64,000 nt of DNA from Streptomyces sp. NRRL F-5135 (lineage in GTDB: Bacteria > Actinomycetota > Actinomycetes > Streptomycetales > Streptomycetaceae). Each line of letters begins with the position of its first letter. Positions within the stretch are counted from its first letter, which is position 1. The position numbers were made by a program, and so were the translations under genes. The stretch is from NCBI RefSeq assembly GCF_000719775.1, contig NZ_JOHR01000008.1, positions 1 to 64,000 of the forward strand, written 5' to 3'. Shown here one piece after another: positions 1-8,571 of the stretch. A model generated the notes under the pieces. That model saw only the letters and a program-made list of their open reading frames with translations. It was not told the DNA's origin and searched no databases.

Positions 1-201
1 CCAAGGTCTCGGCTTCGCTCGACCAGGGGAGGCCCCTTCCGCTCCTGCGTCGCCTCCCTCCTCCGCCTTGCCGGACTTGCCCCTCGCCCCGCTCCTTCCC
101 CCGCCCCACCCATCCGCGCGACCTCTGAGCGTCGCGTGAGGAAATGGTGCGAAGAAGAGGCCGGTCGAACTCCGGTCCCCCTATGGGACAGAATGGCCTC
201 C
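1..201. other. Upstream region of afsQ1
   Basis: There is no convincing coding sequence here. In S. coelicolor the sigma factor gene sigQ lies upstream of afsQ1 and is transcribed divergently, so this is probably the shared promoter region or its edge. I looked for the GTnAC direct repeats reported for AfsQ1 binding and did not find a clear pair. Confidence 0.4.
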
Positions 202-879
202 GTGCCTTTCCTGTTGCTGATCGAGGACGACGATTCCATCCGCACGGCCCTCGAACTCTCGTTGTCCCGCCAGGGCCACCGCGTGGCCACCGCGGCGACG
301 GGAGAGGACGGCCTGAAACTGCTCCGTGAGCAGCGGCCCGACCTGATCGTGCTGGACGTGATGCTGCCCGGCATCGACGGCTTCGAGGTGTGCCGGCGCA
401 TCCGGCGCACCGATCAGCTGCCGATCATCCTGCTGACCGCGCGCAGCGACGACATCGACGTGGTGGTCGGCCTGGAGTCCGGTGCCGACGACTACGTGGT
501 CAAACCCGTGCAGGGACGGGTGCTGGACGCCCGGATCCGCGCGGTGCTGCGGCGCGGCGAGCGGGAGTCCACGGACTCGGCGACGTACGGCAGCCTCGTG
601 ATCGACCGGTCCGCGATGACGGTCACCAAGAACGGCGAGGACCTTCAGCTCACGCCGACGGAGCTGCGGCTGCTGCTGGAGCTGAGCCGCCGCCCCGGGC
701 AGGCACTGTCCCGGCAGCAGTTGCTGCGGCTGGTGTGGGAGCACGACTACCTGGGCGACTCTCGCCTGGTGGACGCGTGTGTGCAGCGGCTGCGGGCGAA
801 GGTGGAGGACGTACCGTCCTCGCCGACCCTGATCCGTACGGTACGGGGTGTGGGCTACCGGCTGGACGCGCCTTCGTGA
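202..879 (+). CDS. afsQ1: AfsQ1 response regulator (OmpR family)
   Basis: Cytoplasmic response regulator of the AfsQ1/AfsQ2 two-component system, known in Streptomyces to affect antibiotic production and nutrient-stress responses. The receiver domain is residues 1-120, with an acidic pocket near residues 8-11, phosphoacceptor Asp52 in LIVLDVMLPG and a conserved Lys in DYVVKPV. A winged-helix OmpR domain follows (about 130-222, ending TVRGVGYRL). Starting at GTG 202 gives MPFLLLIEDDD and 225 residues, the length I recall for AfsQ1. The in-frame ATG at 193 and GTG at 136 would only add an unconserved leader. The stop overlaps the kinase start by 4 bases (GTGA), so translation is probably coupled. 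Confidence 0.92.
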   Translation: MPFLLLIEDDDSIRTALELSLSRQGHRVATAATGEDGLKLLREQRPDLIVLDVMLPGIDGFEVCRRIRRTDQLPIILLTARSDDIDVVVGLESGADDYVVKPVQGRVLDARIRAVLRRGERESTDSATYGSLVIDRSAMTVTKNGEDLQLTPTELRLLLELSRRPGQALSRQQLLRLVWEHDYLGDSRLVDACVQRLRAKVEDVPSSPTLIRTVRGVGYRLDAPS

Positions 880-2579
880 GCCACAGCGAACACCCCGGGG
901 CGGCGGACGGCCGGCACGGCGCCTCCACCGACGACCTGCCCTCGAACGACCGGTCCGCGAACGACCGGTCCTCGAACGGACAGCACACGGACGAGCAGCA
1001 TACGGACGAGCGGCACGCGGACGAGCGGCACGCCGCCGGACTGCGCACGGCCGGCCGTGGCGGCGCGCGCCGGTTCATCCTCGCCGGGCTGCGCCTGACC
1101 AGCCTGCGCCTGCGGCTCGTGGCCGTCTTCGGGGCCGTCGCCCTGACCGCCGCCGTCTCCGCCTCCGGCATCGCGTACTGGCTCAACCGCGAGGCGGTAC
1201 TGACGCGTACGCAGGACTCGGCCCTCAACGACTTCCGCCAGGAGATGCAGAACCGCGCCGCGCAACTGCCCGTGCGGGCCGGCCAGAGCGACCTCCAGAC
1301 CACCGCGGAGCAGATCGCGGGCGACAACTCCGGTTACAGCGTGCTGCTGATCGGCGAGCGGGACGCGGGCAAGCCCGTCGTCGGCGTCTCCGACCCGGAC
1401 GCCTTCACGCTGGACGACGTACCGGCCGCGCTGCGCAAGGCCGTCAACGACAAGCAGAAGGTCACGTCCGGCAACCCGCACCCGTACCACCTCTTCTGGC
1501 AGCGCACCGAGCGCGACGGCACGCCCTACCTCGTCGGCGGCACCCGGATCACCGGCGGCGGGCCGATCGGATACATGTCGAAGTCGCTCTCCCAGGAGCG
1601 CGCCGACCTCAACTCGCTCGCCTGGTCGCTCGCCATCGCCGCGGCCCTCGCGCTCGTGGGGTCCGCGCTGCTCGCGCAGGCCGCGGCCACGACCGTGCTG
1701 CGCCCCGTCCAGCGGCTCGGCGACGCCTCGCGCCGGCTGGGCGAGGGCAAGCTGGACACCCGGCTCAGGGTGACGGGGACGGACGAACTGGCCGATCTCT
1801 CCCGCACGTTCAACAACACCGCCGAGTCCTTGCAGAAGAAGGTCGCGGACATGAGCGCGCGGGAGGAGTCCAGCCGCCGCTTCGTCGCCGACATGTCGCA
1901 CGAGCTGCGCACGCCGCTGACCGCGCTCACCGCCGTGACGGAGGTGCTGGAGGAGGAGGCCGACAACCTCGATCCGATGATCGCGCCGGCCGTGACCCTG
2001 GTGGTGAGCGAGACCCGCAGGCTCAATGTGCTGGTCGAGAACCTGATGGAGGTCACCCGGTTCGACGCGGGTACGGCCCGGCTCGTCCTGGACGACGTCG
2101 ACGTGGCCGACCAGGTCACGGCCTGCGTCGACGCGCGTGCCTGGCTGGACGCGGTGGAGCTGGACGCCGAGCGCGGCATCATGGCGCGGCTCGATCCGCG
2201 CCGGCTCGACGTGATCCTGGCGAACCTGATCGGCAACGCGCTCAAACACGGCGGTTCGCCCGTCCGGGTCGCGGTGCGCACGGCGGACGACGAGCTGGTC
2301 ATCGAGGTGCGGGACCACGGCCCCGGCATCCCCGAGGAGGTCCTGCCGCACGTCTTCGACCGCTTCTACAAGGCGAGCGCTTCCCGGCCGCGCTCGGAGG
2401 GCAGCGGCCTCGGTCTGTCGATCGCGATGGAGAACGCGCACATCCACGGCGGCGACATCACGGCCGAAAACGTGCCGGACGGCGGCGCGATGTTCGTGCT
2501 GCGACTGCCCCGGGAAGGGCGCGCCCCGGATCAGGAGCGGGCGGAACGGGAACCGGGAGAGGAAGGCGACACACCGTGA
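876..2579 (+). CDS. afsQ2: AfsQ2 sensor histidine kinase
   Basis: Membrane sensor kinase partner of AfsQ1. The 567 residues begin with a hydrophilic, repetitive N-terminal tail of about 65 residues rich in Ser, Asn, Asp and His. Then come TM1 (around residues 82-102), an extracytoplasmic sensor loop, TM2 (around 245-270), HAMP, HisKA with SHELRTP (His342) and an HATPase domain with NLIGNALKHG, DHGPGIP and GSGLGLS boxes. The start is GTG 876, overlapping the afsQ1 stop. The end overlaps the following lipoprotein start, again as GTGA. The N-terminal repeats make it longer than the roughly 535 residues I recall for the S. coelicolor protein. Confidence 0.9.
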   Translation: MSHSEHPGAADGRHGASTDDLPSNDRSANDRSSNGQHTDEQHTDERHADERHAAGLRTAGRGGARRFILAGLRLTSLRLRLVAVFGAVALTAAVSASGIAYWLNREAVLTRTQDSALNDFRQEMQNRAAQLPVRAGQSDLQTTAEQIAGDNSGYSVLLIGERDAGKPVVGVSDPDAFTLDDVPAALRKAVNDKQKVTSGNPHPYHLFWQRTERDGTPYLVGGTRITGGGPIGYMSKSLSQERADLNSLAWSLAIAAALALVGSALLAQAAATTVLRPVQRLGDASRRLGEGKLDTRLRVTGTDELADLSRTFNNTAESLQKKVADMSAREESSRRFVADMSHELRTPLTALTAVTEVLEEEADNLDPMIAPAVTLVVSETRRLNVLVENLMEVTRFDAGTARLVLDDVDVADQVTACVDARAWLDAVELDAERGIMARLDPRRLDVILANLIGNALKHGGSPVRVAVRTADDELVIEVRDHGPGIPEEVLPHVFDRFYKASASRPRSEGSGLGLSIAMENAHIHGGDITAENVPDGGAMFVLRLPREGRAPDQERAEREPGEEGDTP

Positions 2580-3379
2580 CGGCCAGCGGGGGGAACCATA
2601 CGTTGCGGGCCGCCGGCCGTATCGCGGCCGGGACGGGAACCGGGACCGGGGCCCGGTGCGGGGCTGAGGCCGGAGCGGGGGCCGGGGCCGGACGGCCACG
2701 CGGCACCGGGCGCGCCCGCGTGCGGCTCGCCGCGACCGCCGGGGCCGTCGTCGCGCTCGTCGCCCTCACCGCGACCGGCTGCGGGATCAGGACGACATCG
2801 GTGCCCGTGGACGCCGGGCCCGCGCCGTCGCGGCTGCCCTGCGAGGTCTCCGGCGACGGCCCGGGCAGCCAGGACCCGGCGGGCGTGCCCGCTCAGGTGT
2901 ATCTGCTGTGCGCCTCCGGACTGGTGCCGGTGGAGCGCGCCGTGCGGATACCGGACGGGGCGACGCGCGACAGCGGGCCGCGGGCCGCCCAGGCACTCCT
3001 CGACGAGTTGCAGACGCGGCCGGCCGCCGCCGAGCGCGCGGCGGGCTTCACCACGTCCGTCCGGGGGCCACTGACCGTCTCCGGGCCCCGGAAGGGCGAT
3101 CCGTCGGACGCGCTGCGGCTGAGTGTCCAGCCGGAGGACCTGCCGACGACCGCGCTCGCGCAGATCGTGTGCACCCTCGCGGCGAGCGGGACGGTCACGT
3201 CGCCGGACGCCGATGTGGTGCTGGGCGGGCCCGGCGACTATCCGGTCCGTGGCTACCCCTGCGACCAGCGGACGAAGTCCCGCCCGGACACGGCGGCACA
3301 GCCCCGCACACCGGGGGCCGCCCCCTCGAGTCCGGCCGCCACTCCCTCGGGGCCGTCCGATTCGACCGGCTCCCCGTAG
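2576..3379 (+). CDS. Lipoprotein of the afsQ operon
   Basis: Third gene of the afsQ operon, translationally coupled to afsQ2 by a GTGA overlap. The 267-residue product has a long Gly/Ala/Thr-rich N-terminal stretch, a hydrophobic signal segment (LAATAGAVVALVALTATGC) and a lipobox Cys, so it should be anchored on the outer face of the membrane. The mature part has a few Cys residues and a Ser/Pro/Thr-rich tail. I recognise no catalytic motif. Its operon position suggests it helps AfsQ2 sense an extracellular signal, by analogy with lipoproteins such as CseA that modulate partner kinases; this is inference. The GTG start is fixed by the overlap, though the lipoprotein signal begins about 45 residues in, so a later start is possible. 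Confidence 0.75.
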   Translation: MTASGGNHTLRAAGRIAAGTGTGTGARCGAEAGAGAGAGRPRGTGRARVRLAATAGAVVALVALTATGCGIRTTSVPVDAGPAPSRLPCEVSGDGPGSQDPAGVPAQVYLLCASGLVPVERAVRIPDGATRDSGPRAAQALLDELQTRPAAAERAAGFTTSVRGPLTVSGPRKGDPSDALRLSVQPEDLPTTALAQIVCTLAASGTVTSPDADVVLGGPGDYPVRGYPCDQRTKSRPDTAAQPRTPGAAPSSPAATPSGPSDSTGSP

Positions 3380-3561
3380 CACCCGTGAGCAGGAAGCCGC
3401 CGTAGGCCCCGGTCACGGGCCCGCGCGTGCCCGTCTGCACCGGGGTCCCGTGCGCCACGCACACGTCACGACGGACCGCCCCGGGCGTGACGCCTGTCTC
3501 ATGACGCCGTTCTTCCGGGGGCGGCGGAACCGATGCCGCCGGACACCGCGTCTACGGGTGC

Positions 3562-4203
3562 GTGCCTCAAGGTCCGGGCGGCGGTGCCGCCATCCGTTTG
3601 CGTACGGCGGGGCTCGCCCTCCTCTTCGCGCACCTGCTGCTGGTGGCGTGGCTGACGCTGCGCCCGCTGGACGTCCTGTGGGTGAACGCGGCCAATCTGA
3701 CGCCGTTCGCCGGGATCAGGGCGGATCTCGCGCTGGGCCCCGTGGAGGCCGCCCGGCGGATCGGCTCGGGGCTGGTGCTGCTGGCCCCGCTCGGTGTGCT
3801 GCTGCCCATGGCGGGCGGGCGGCTCGCCGCGTCCTTCTGGGCCTCCCTGGCCCGTACGGTCACCGCGGGCGCGCTGATCTCGCTGGGCATCGAGCTGCTG
3901 CAGACGGGCGTGCCCGGCCGGGTGGTCGACGTGGACTCGCTGCTGCTCAACACGGCCGGGGTGGCCCTGGCCCACCTGGCGGTGGTGCCCGCGGGCCGGG
4001 CCAGGCTGCGTCGTGGGCGGCATGCCCGTACCGCGCGGAGTCGTACGGCCCGGTCACGTACGGCCCGGGACCAGGCGGCGCGGGACCGGGCCGTACGGTG
4101 CGCGTCCGAGGTCGGCCACGAGGACCGGCCGGGGCCCGTCCCCCAGGAGGACCCGTCCCCGGGCGCGACCCCGACGATTCCCAGGGTCGGCGTCGCCCCG
4201 TAG
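3562..4203 (+). CDS. VanZ-family membrane protein
   Basis: Polytopic membrane protein of 213 residues with about four membrane segments in the first 140 residues. It carries VanZ-like features: TLRPLD after the first helix, NLTPF, and a D-rich loop before the last helix (VVDVDSLLLNTAG). VanZ relatives contribute to teicoplanin resistance in enterococci; in Streptomyces the role is unknown. The C-terminal 60 residues are hydrophilic with tandem ARTARSR-type repeats and look non-conserved. The GTG start directly precedes the first hydrophobic segment. It is separated from the afsQ operon by about 180 bp that contains no obvious gene. Confidence 0.75.
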   Translation: MPQGPGGGAAIRLRTAGLALLFAHLLLVAWLTLRPLDVLWVNAANLTPFAGIRADLALGPVEAARRIGSGLVLLAPLGVLLPMAGGRLAASFWASLARTVTAGALISLGIELLQTGVPGRVVDVDSLLLNTAGVALAHLAVVPAGRARLRRGRHARTARSRTARSRTARDQAARDRAVRCASEVGHEDRPGPVPQEDPSPGATPTIPRVGVAP

Positions 4204-4382
4204 AGCGACGCGGCCGAGGCGGGTCCGGGAGCACCATGGAGATATCGAACGGAACGGTGACGAAACACCTCGGCCGCCGGCCGTCGAACCGCCGGAGCGG
4301 GTGGCACCACCCGTCCGGCCCGACCGGACCACCTCTCCCGGCCGGTCCTCACGGACCGCCGGCCATTCTCCAAGGAGCCCTC

Positions 4383-4583
4383 ATGGCCGCACTCGTACGC
4401 CCTCGCGACGGACGCCTGATCGGCGGCGTATGCGCGGGGCTGGCACGACGCTTCGGCATGTCCGCCAACACGGTACGGCTGATCTTCGTGGTCTCGTGCC
4501 TGCTGCCGGGCCCGCAGTTCCTGCTCTACCTGGCGCTGTGGATCCTGCTGCCCGGCGAGAAGACACCGTCGACCGCCTGGTGA
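4383..4583 (+). CDS. PspC-domain small membrane protein
   Basis: A 66-residue PspC-domain protein. The first 25 residues carry the signature RPRDGRLIGGVCAGLARRFG, followed by one or two membrane helices ending in LWILLPGE. PspC proteins are envelope-stress or membrane-associated regulators. ATG 4383 is preceded by AAGGAG (4372-4377) at good spacing. An in-frame ATG at 4236 also has a reasonable GGGAG ahead and would add 49 Pro-rich residues, but the family begins where the 4383 start places it. Confidence 0.8.
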   Translation: MAALVRPRDGRLIGGVCAGLARRFGMSANTVRLIFVVSCLLPGPQFLLYLALWILLPGEKTPSTAW

Positions 4584-4629
4584 CCGCGTGACCGCGCACG
4601 GACCACACGTACGCGCTCCCACACACGAA

Positions 4630-4677
4630 ACGGGGCGCGCGTCGGAGTCCGTGTCCGGGTTCCGACGCACGCCCCGT
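4630..4677. terminator. Bidirectional hairpin terminator
   Basis: A 17-bp stem with one mismatch (4630-4646 with 4661-4677, arms beginning ACGGGGCG) closes a 14-base loop. It sits between the convergent PspC gene and the small secreted protein gene, so it probably terminates both transcripts. Confidence 0.8.
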
Positions 4678-4780
4678 CGCTGCCGTACGGGGACGGGGAT
4701 ACCCGTACGGGCGGAGCCCCGTGAGATGTCCGGGGCCCTGGTCGTGCTCCAGCCCTGCTGCCGGCCGCCGAGGGCGGCCG

Positions 4781-5155
4781 TCAGCCGCCGAGGTTGGCGC
4801 CGTTGACGCCGACGCCCTTCGTCAGCTGGCCCAGCTGACCGACCGGCAGGCCGCCGAGCAGCCTCATGAGGGGGTTGTTGGCCTGGAGGGTCTGGAGCGT
4901 CTTCAGCATCTCGGGCGTGGCCGAGCCGACCGAACCGAGCGCGCTCGTGCCCGTCTCGACCGCCTCGGGGACGGGCGCCGGGAGCTGCTTGGCGACCCCG
5001 TTCACGGTCGCCGGGACAGCCGTGGTGACGGAGTCCAGCGCCGAGCCGGCCCGGGACCCGGCGGAAGAGGCGGCGGAGGCGGTGCCGGCGGCGGTGACGG
5101 CGATGGCGGCGCCGAGGGCGGCGACACCGAGGGTCTGCACAGCGGACTTCTTCAT
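4781..5155 (-). CDS. Small secreted Ala/Gly-rich protein
   Basis: Encodes 124 residues. The start ATG at 5155 gives MKKSAVQT, followed by a classic Sec signal peptide (hydrophobic core LGVAALGAAIAVTAAG, cleavage after TASA, about residue 27). The longer open frame upstream is not needed. The mature part of about 97 residues is Ala/Thr/Val/Pro-rich without Cys. It ends in LMRLLGGLPVGQLGQLTKG, a pattern seen in small conserved secreted proteins of streptomycetes. Its function is unknown; a structural or surface role is possible. An AAGGAC ribosome site lies a few bases upstream. Confidence 0.7.
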   Translation of the reverse strand: MKKSAVQTLGVAALGAAIAVTAAGTASAASSAGSRAGSALDSVTTAVPATVNGVAKQLPAPVPEAVETGTSALGSVGSATPEMLKTLQTLQANNPLMRLLGGLPVGQLGQLTKGVGVNGANLGG

Positions 5156-5306
5156 CTGGAATTGCGTCCTTGGGTCCTTGGAAGGAATGCGGGCGGCTCC
5201 GCAAGTTAGCCAGCGACGGCCGCCGCCGCAAACATCCGGGCATGGCCGGGATTTCGTGTTCCCGACCGCGCCCCGACCCGCGCCTCCCCTGCGCCGGCCC
5301 ACCGAA

Positions 5307-6464
5307 CTAGCTGGTCACAGCGGTCTGCCTGAACAGCCATTCGGATTTCAACTCGGCGTATCCGGGCTTGATCACGTCATTGATCATGGCCAGTCGTTCA
5401 TCGAAAGGAATGAATGCTGATTTCATCGCATTGACGGTGAACCACTGCATGTCGTCGAGCGTGTAGCCGAACGCGTCGACCAGCAGCTCGAATTCCCCGC
5501 TCATGCTCGTTCCGCTCATCAGACGGTTGTCGGTGTTCACCGTCGTACGGAAGTGGAGCCGGCGCAGCAGCCCGATGGGGTGCTCGCCGATCGAGGGCGC
5601 CGCGCCGGTCTGGAGGTTGGAACTGGGACACATCTCCAGCGGAATGCGCTTGTCCCGCACGTACGCGGCGAGCCGGCCCAGCGACACCGAGCCGTCTCCG
5701 GCGACCTCGATGTCGTCGATGATGCGTACGCCGTGGCCCAGCCGGTCGGCGCCGCACCACTGGAGCGCCTGCCAGATCGAGGGCAGGCCGAACGCCTCGC
5801 CCGCGTGGATCGTGAAGTGGTTGTTCTCCCGCTTCAGGTACTCGAAGGCGTCGAGGTGGCGGGTGGGCGGGTAACCGGCCTCGGCGCCCGCGATGTCGAA
5901 GCCCACGACGCCCGAGTCGCGGTAGGCGTTGGCGAGTTCGGCGATCTCCAGGGCGCGGGCGGCGTGCCGCATCGCGGTGAGCAGGGCGCCGACGCGGATG
6001 CGGTGCCCGGCGGCCTGAGCCCGCCGTTCGCCTTCGCGGAAGCCCTCGTTGACCGCCTCCACCACTTCTTCGAGAGTGAGTCCGCGCTCCAGGTGCTGCT
6101 CGGGCGCGTAGCGGACCTCCGCGTAGACGACACCGTCGGCGGCGAGGTCCTCGGCGCACTCGGCGGCGACGCGGACGAGCGCGTCCCTGGTCTGCATGAC
6201 GGCACAGGTGTGCGCGAACGTCTCCAGGTAGCGCTCCAGCGAACCGGAGTCGGCGGCCTCGCGGAACCAGCGCCCGAGCCGCTCGGGCTCCCGCTCGGGC
6301 AGCGCGTCGTAGCCGGTCTCACGGGCGAGGTCGGCGATCGTGGCGGGGCGGAGCCCGCCGTCCAGGTGGTCGTGGAGGAGGACCTTGGGCGCGCGGCGGA
6401 TCTGGTCGGGGCTGGGCGGTCGTTCGGCCTGGCTCGTCGTCTGGCCGGTCAGCTGGCTCGTCAT
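5307..6464 (-). CDS. add: Adenosine deaminase
   Basis: Zinc enzyme converting adenosine or deoxyadenosine to inosine in purine salvage. The 385-residue length is normal. Visible motifs are the N-terminal metal ligands in LLHDHLDGG, the catalytic HAGE box (TIHAGEAFG), the LGHGVRI His and the C-terminal NTDNRLMSG Asp pair. The ATG at 6464 sits directly after GGAG with almost no spacer, which is unusual, but no better start is present. Upstream, on the minus strand, a TACATA -10-like element (6512-6507) is followed by the palindrome CTACGCGCGTAG. Related palindromes precede the nucleoside transport genes, so co-regulation is likely. Confidence 0.93.
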   Translation of the reverse strand: MTSQLTGQTTSQAERPPSPDQIRRAPKVLLHDHLDGGLRPATIADLARETGYDALPEREPERLGRWFREAADSGSLERYLETFAHTCAVMQTRDALVRVAAECAEDLAADGVVYAEVRYAPEQHLERGLTLEEVVEAVNEGFREGERRAQAAGHRIRVGALLTAMRHAARALEIAELANAYRDSGVVGFDIAGAEAGYPPTRHLDAFEYLKRENNHFTIHAGEAFGLPSIWQALQWCGADRLGHGVRIIDDIEVAGDGSVSLGRLAAYVRDKRIPLEMCPSSNLQTGAAPSIGEHPIGLLRRLHFRTTVNTDNRLMSGTSMSGEFELLVDAFGYTLDDMQWFTVNAMKSAFIPFDERLAMINDVIKPGYAELKSEWLFRQTAVTS

Positions 6465-6480
6465 CTCCGCACTCTAACTC

Positions 6481-6492
6481 CTACGCGCGTAG
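6481..6492. promoter_or_regulatory. Palindromic operator CTACGCGCGTAG (add)
   Basis: A perfect 12-bp palindrome 17 bases upstream of the add start and about 15 bases downstream of a -10-like hexamer, placing it near or just after the expected transcription start, as for a repressor site. Near-identical copies occur at 35551-35562 and 37058-37069 before nucleoside transport genes. Confidence 0.65.
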
Positions 6493-6566
6493 ATCACCGT
6501 GGCCGATATGTAACAGTGACCGGGCGGACGGGTGGCGTACACCTGTCCTTCTGAGACTGTTCTGCC

Positions 6567-7611
6567 ATGGGACAGCAGGCGGTTCCCGGCCCGGAGGACA
6601 GATCGGCGGCCCGGGGGAACGGCACGACACGCACGACACGCACGACACGCACGGGACGCGCGGGACGCGCGGGACGCGCGGCTCAGGCCCCGGCGGCGGG
6701 GGCGGCCTCGGGGACGGGGGCACCCTCGGAGCGGGAGGCGGCTCCGGCGGGGGCGGCTCCGCCGTCGGAAGCAGCCCCGGGGACGTCCCGGACATCGGCG
6801 ACGGCGTCGGCGTCGGGGCAAGCCCGTTCCTGGCGGGGCACCTGGCCCGTCGCGTGGCTCAGGCCCGGCGGCGGGGCGTGGCTGGGGCGGGCGGTCTCGG
6901 GGCTCGACGCGGGGACGGCGGTCGCGGGCGCGATCCTCGTCCTCCCCACGGGTGACCCCGGCTCCACCCGGCGTCCCTCCCCCGTGGCGTACGCCCGGAT
7001 GCTGCCGCTCGCGCGCTCGCTGGCCCGCGCGGGCGCGCGCGAGGGGCTGGTCGTGCACCTGGTGCACTACGGCGGGCGCGGCCGGAACGGCGAGGACGCG
7101 CCTCTCGCGGCCGACGCCGAGTGGGGGGGCGGACGAGGCCGCACGGCGGTACGGCGACGTCCCGGTCTGCCTCGTCGGGCACGGCACGGGCGGCCGGGCC
7201 GCGCTCCGCGCCGCAGGCCACCCGGCGGTCGGCGCGGTCCTCGCGATGTCCCCGTCCCTGCCGGCCGCCGACCGGGCGGCGGACCCGGAACCCGTACGTC
7301 AGTTGACTGGGCGTCAGGTCATGATCGTGCACGGCACGAACGACGCGCGGGCCGACCCGGACCTCTCCTACCGTCTCGCCGAGCGCGCCAAGAAGGTCAA
7401 CCGGGACATCTGCCGCTTCGAGGTCCACTCGGACGGCCACGCGCTGCGCCAGCACCACGCCGAAGTCCTGGCACTGGCATCGGACTTCGTGATCGGCGCA
7501 CTGCTGCCGCGGGCGTACTCCCGCCCGGTCGCCGACGCCCTGGCGGCGCCGCCGCCCCTGGGCCTGAGGATGCCCCTCGCGGCGGGTTTCGGCCGATCCT
7601 TGCGGCCGTAG
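6567..7611 (+). pseudogene. Alpha/beta-hydrolase-like gene with frameshift
   Basis: Two overlapping frames together encode one protein. The frame starting at ATG 6567 carries the N-terminal half through an LVVHLVHYGG beta strand and a DAEWG stretch near 7120. The continuation (DEAARRYGDVPVCLVGHGTGG to the end) is one frame away and stops at 7611. The switch lies at a run of seven G (7124-7130); removing one G restores a product of about 348 residues. The result is either a genuine recent frameshift or a base error. The nucleophile elbow reads GHGTG instead of GxSxG, so even the repaired protein lacks the usual serine, while a D (NDARADPD) and H (SDGHAL) are kept. The N-terminus contains 9-bp tandem repeats (TRT/GRA). 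Confidence 0.7.
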
Positions 7612-7853
7612 TGCTCTGACCGGAAAGGTTCGCCGGGGTAGCGGTTGGACCGGTTGGACGGGCGGTGACGTCCATGGCGGCGCGTGTGAGTGGTCGCGGC
7701 GGCCGCCCCGGGCACCTCGATGCCCTGGAGACGGTCCGCGAAACCGGCCTGGGCCGGCCGAGCTGGAGCCGCGGCATCAGCGGGCCCGCGCCGAGCGGGC
7801 ATTCCGGGACCGGATCGCTTCATGACCCGCAGCCGCCGGCTGATCGTGCCCGG

Positions 7854-8453
7854 TCACGCCCGCAAGCCGTTGATCGCGGCGTCGACCGCCGCCAGGGCAG
7901 CGCCCCTGTCGAGACCTGCCCTCGACACGAGCGAGAGACCTTGGACGACGTACAGCAGGAGCTGGGCCTGGGCCTCGGGGCCGGCACTGTCGGTGACTTC
8001 CCCGGCGGCCTGTGCGCGGCGCAGTGCGTCGGTGACGATGTCGGTGAACCGGCGATATGAGCGGGCGACGATTTCCGTGGCCTCGTTGTCGTACGGCACG
8101 AGTTCGGCGGTCGTGTTGCCGACGAGGCAGCCGTTCGGCACCCCCACGTCGGAGACCAGTTCGTCCAGGCGCGTCGGGTGGGTCAGGATCTCACGAAGCG
8201 CCGGCAGGAGCGGGGCGGTGTCGAGCGCGACGGTCAGGCGCCGCTCGTACACGTCCCAGTAGAGCCTGACAGCTTCGAGGTAGAAACGGCGCTTGTCCCC
8301 GAACGTTCCGTACAGGCTGCCGCGCTCGACAGCCAGCGCGTCGACCAGGTCCTGGATCGACGTAGCCCGGTACCCCCGGGACCAGAACAGTTCAAGCGCG
8401 CGCTCCAGCGTCTTGTCCTTGTCGAACTCGCGAGGGCGTCCAGTTCGTGCCAC
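7854..8453 (-). CDS. TetR-family repressor
   Basis: TetR/AcrR-type regulator of 199 residues from GTG 8453 (VARTGRPREFD). The N-terminal helix-turn-helix is clear: TLERALELFWSRGYRATSIQDLV followed by RGSLYGTFGDKRRFY. The C-terminal ligand domain resembles the group that controls adjacent reductases. It is divergent from an SDR gene 118 bp away. The shared region contains a 26-bp inverted repeat over a promoter, a likely operator for self-repression and SDR repression. Confidence 0.85.
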   Translation of the reverse strand: MARTGRPREFDKDKTLERALELFWSRGYRATSIQDLVDALAVERGSLYGTFGDKRRFYLEAVRLYWDVYERRLTVALDTAPLLPALREILTHPTRLDELVSDVGVPNGCLVGNTTAELVPYDNEATEIVARSYRRFTDIVTDALRRAQAAGEVTDSAGPEAQAQLLLYVVQGLSLVSRAGLDRGAALAAVDAAINGLRA

Positions 8454-8468
8454 GTTCCCGACCCTACA

Positions 8469-8494
8469 ACTTCTTGACAGCCCGTTCAAGAAGT
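8469..8494. promoter_or_regulatory. TetR operator, inverted repeat
   Basis: Perfect 9-bp arms ACTTCTTGA / TCAAGAAGT are separated by 8 bases. A second, partly degenerate copy beginning ACTTCTTGAACGG lies at 8513-8525. Both are between the divergent TetR and SDR genes, the arrangement expected for a local TetR repressor. Confidence 0.7.
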
Positions 8495-8502
8495 CGTAGC
8501 TT
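8474..8502 (+). promoter_or_regulatory. Sigma-70-like promoter of the SDR gene
   Basis: A -35 TTGACA (8474-8479) and -10 TAGCTT (8497-8502) are separated by 17 bases, close to the housekeeping HrdB consensus, and point toward the SDR at 8572. The operator overlaps the -35, so bound TetR would block the polymerase. Confidence 0.6.
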
Positions 8503-8571
8503 CGCCCACATTACTTCTTGAACGGCTGCACATAAGTCGGCGGAACGCTCGTCGGCACGAAGGGTGAAGCA

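Noticed and set aside
390..875. Open frame extending afsQ2 upstream over afsQ1
   Set aside because: Antiparallel to family start and composition is that of an out-of-frame GC-rich shadow; the coupled GTG 876 is clear.
6625..6685. CRISPR-like tandem repeats in the hydrolase gene
   Set aside because: Units are 9 bp without spacers and encode a Thr/Arg-rich tract; this is a coding microsatellite, not a CRISPR array.
7612..7853. Attachment-site repeats at the left edge of the catabolic island
   Set aside because: I compared 7612-7853 with 17975-18055 and found no repeat long enough to support an integration event.
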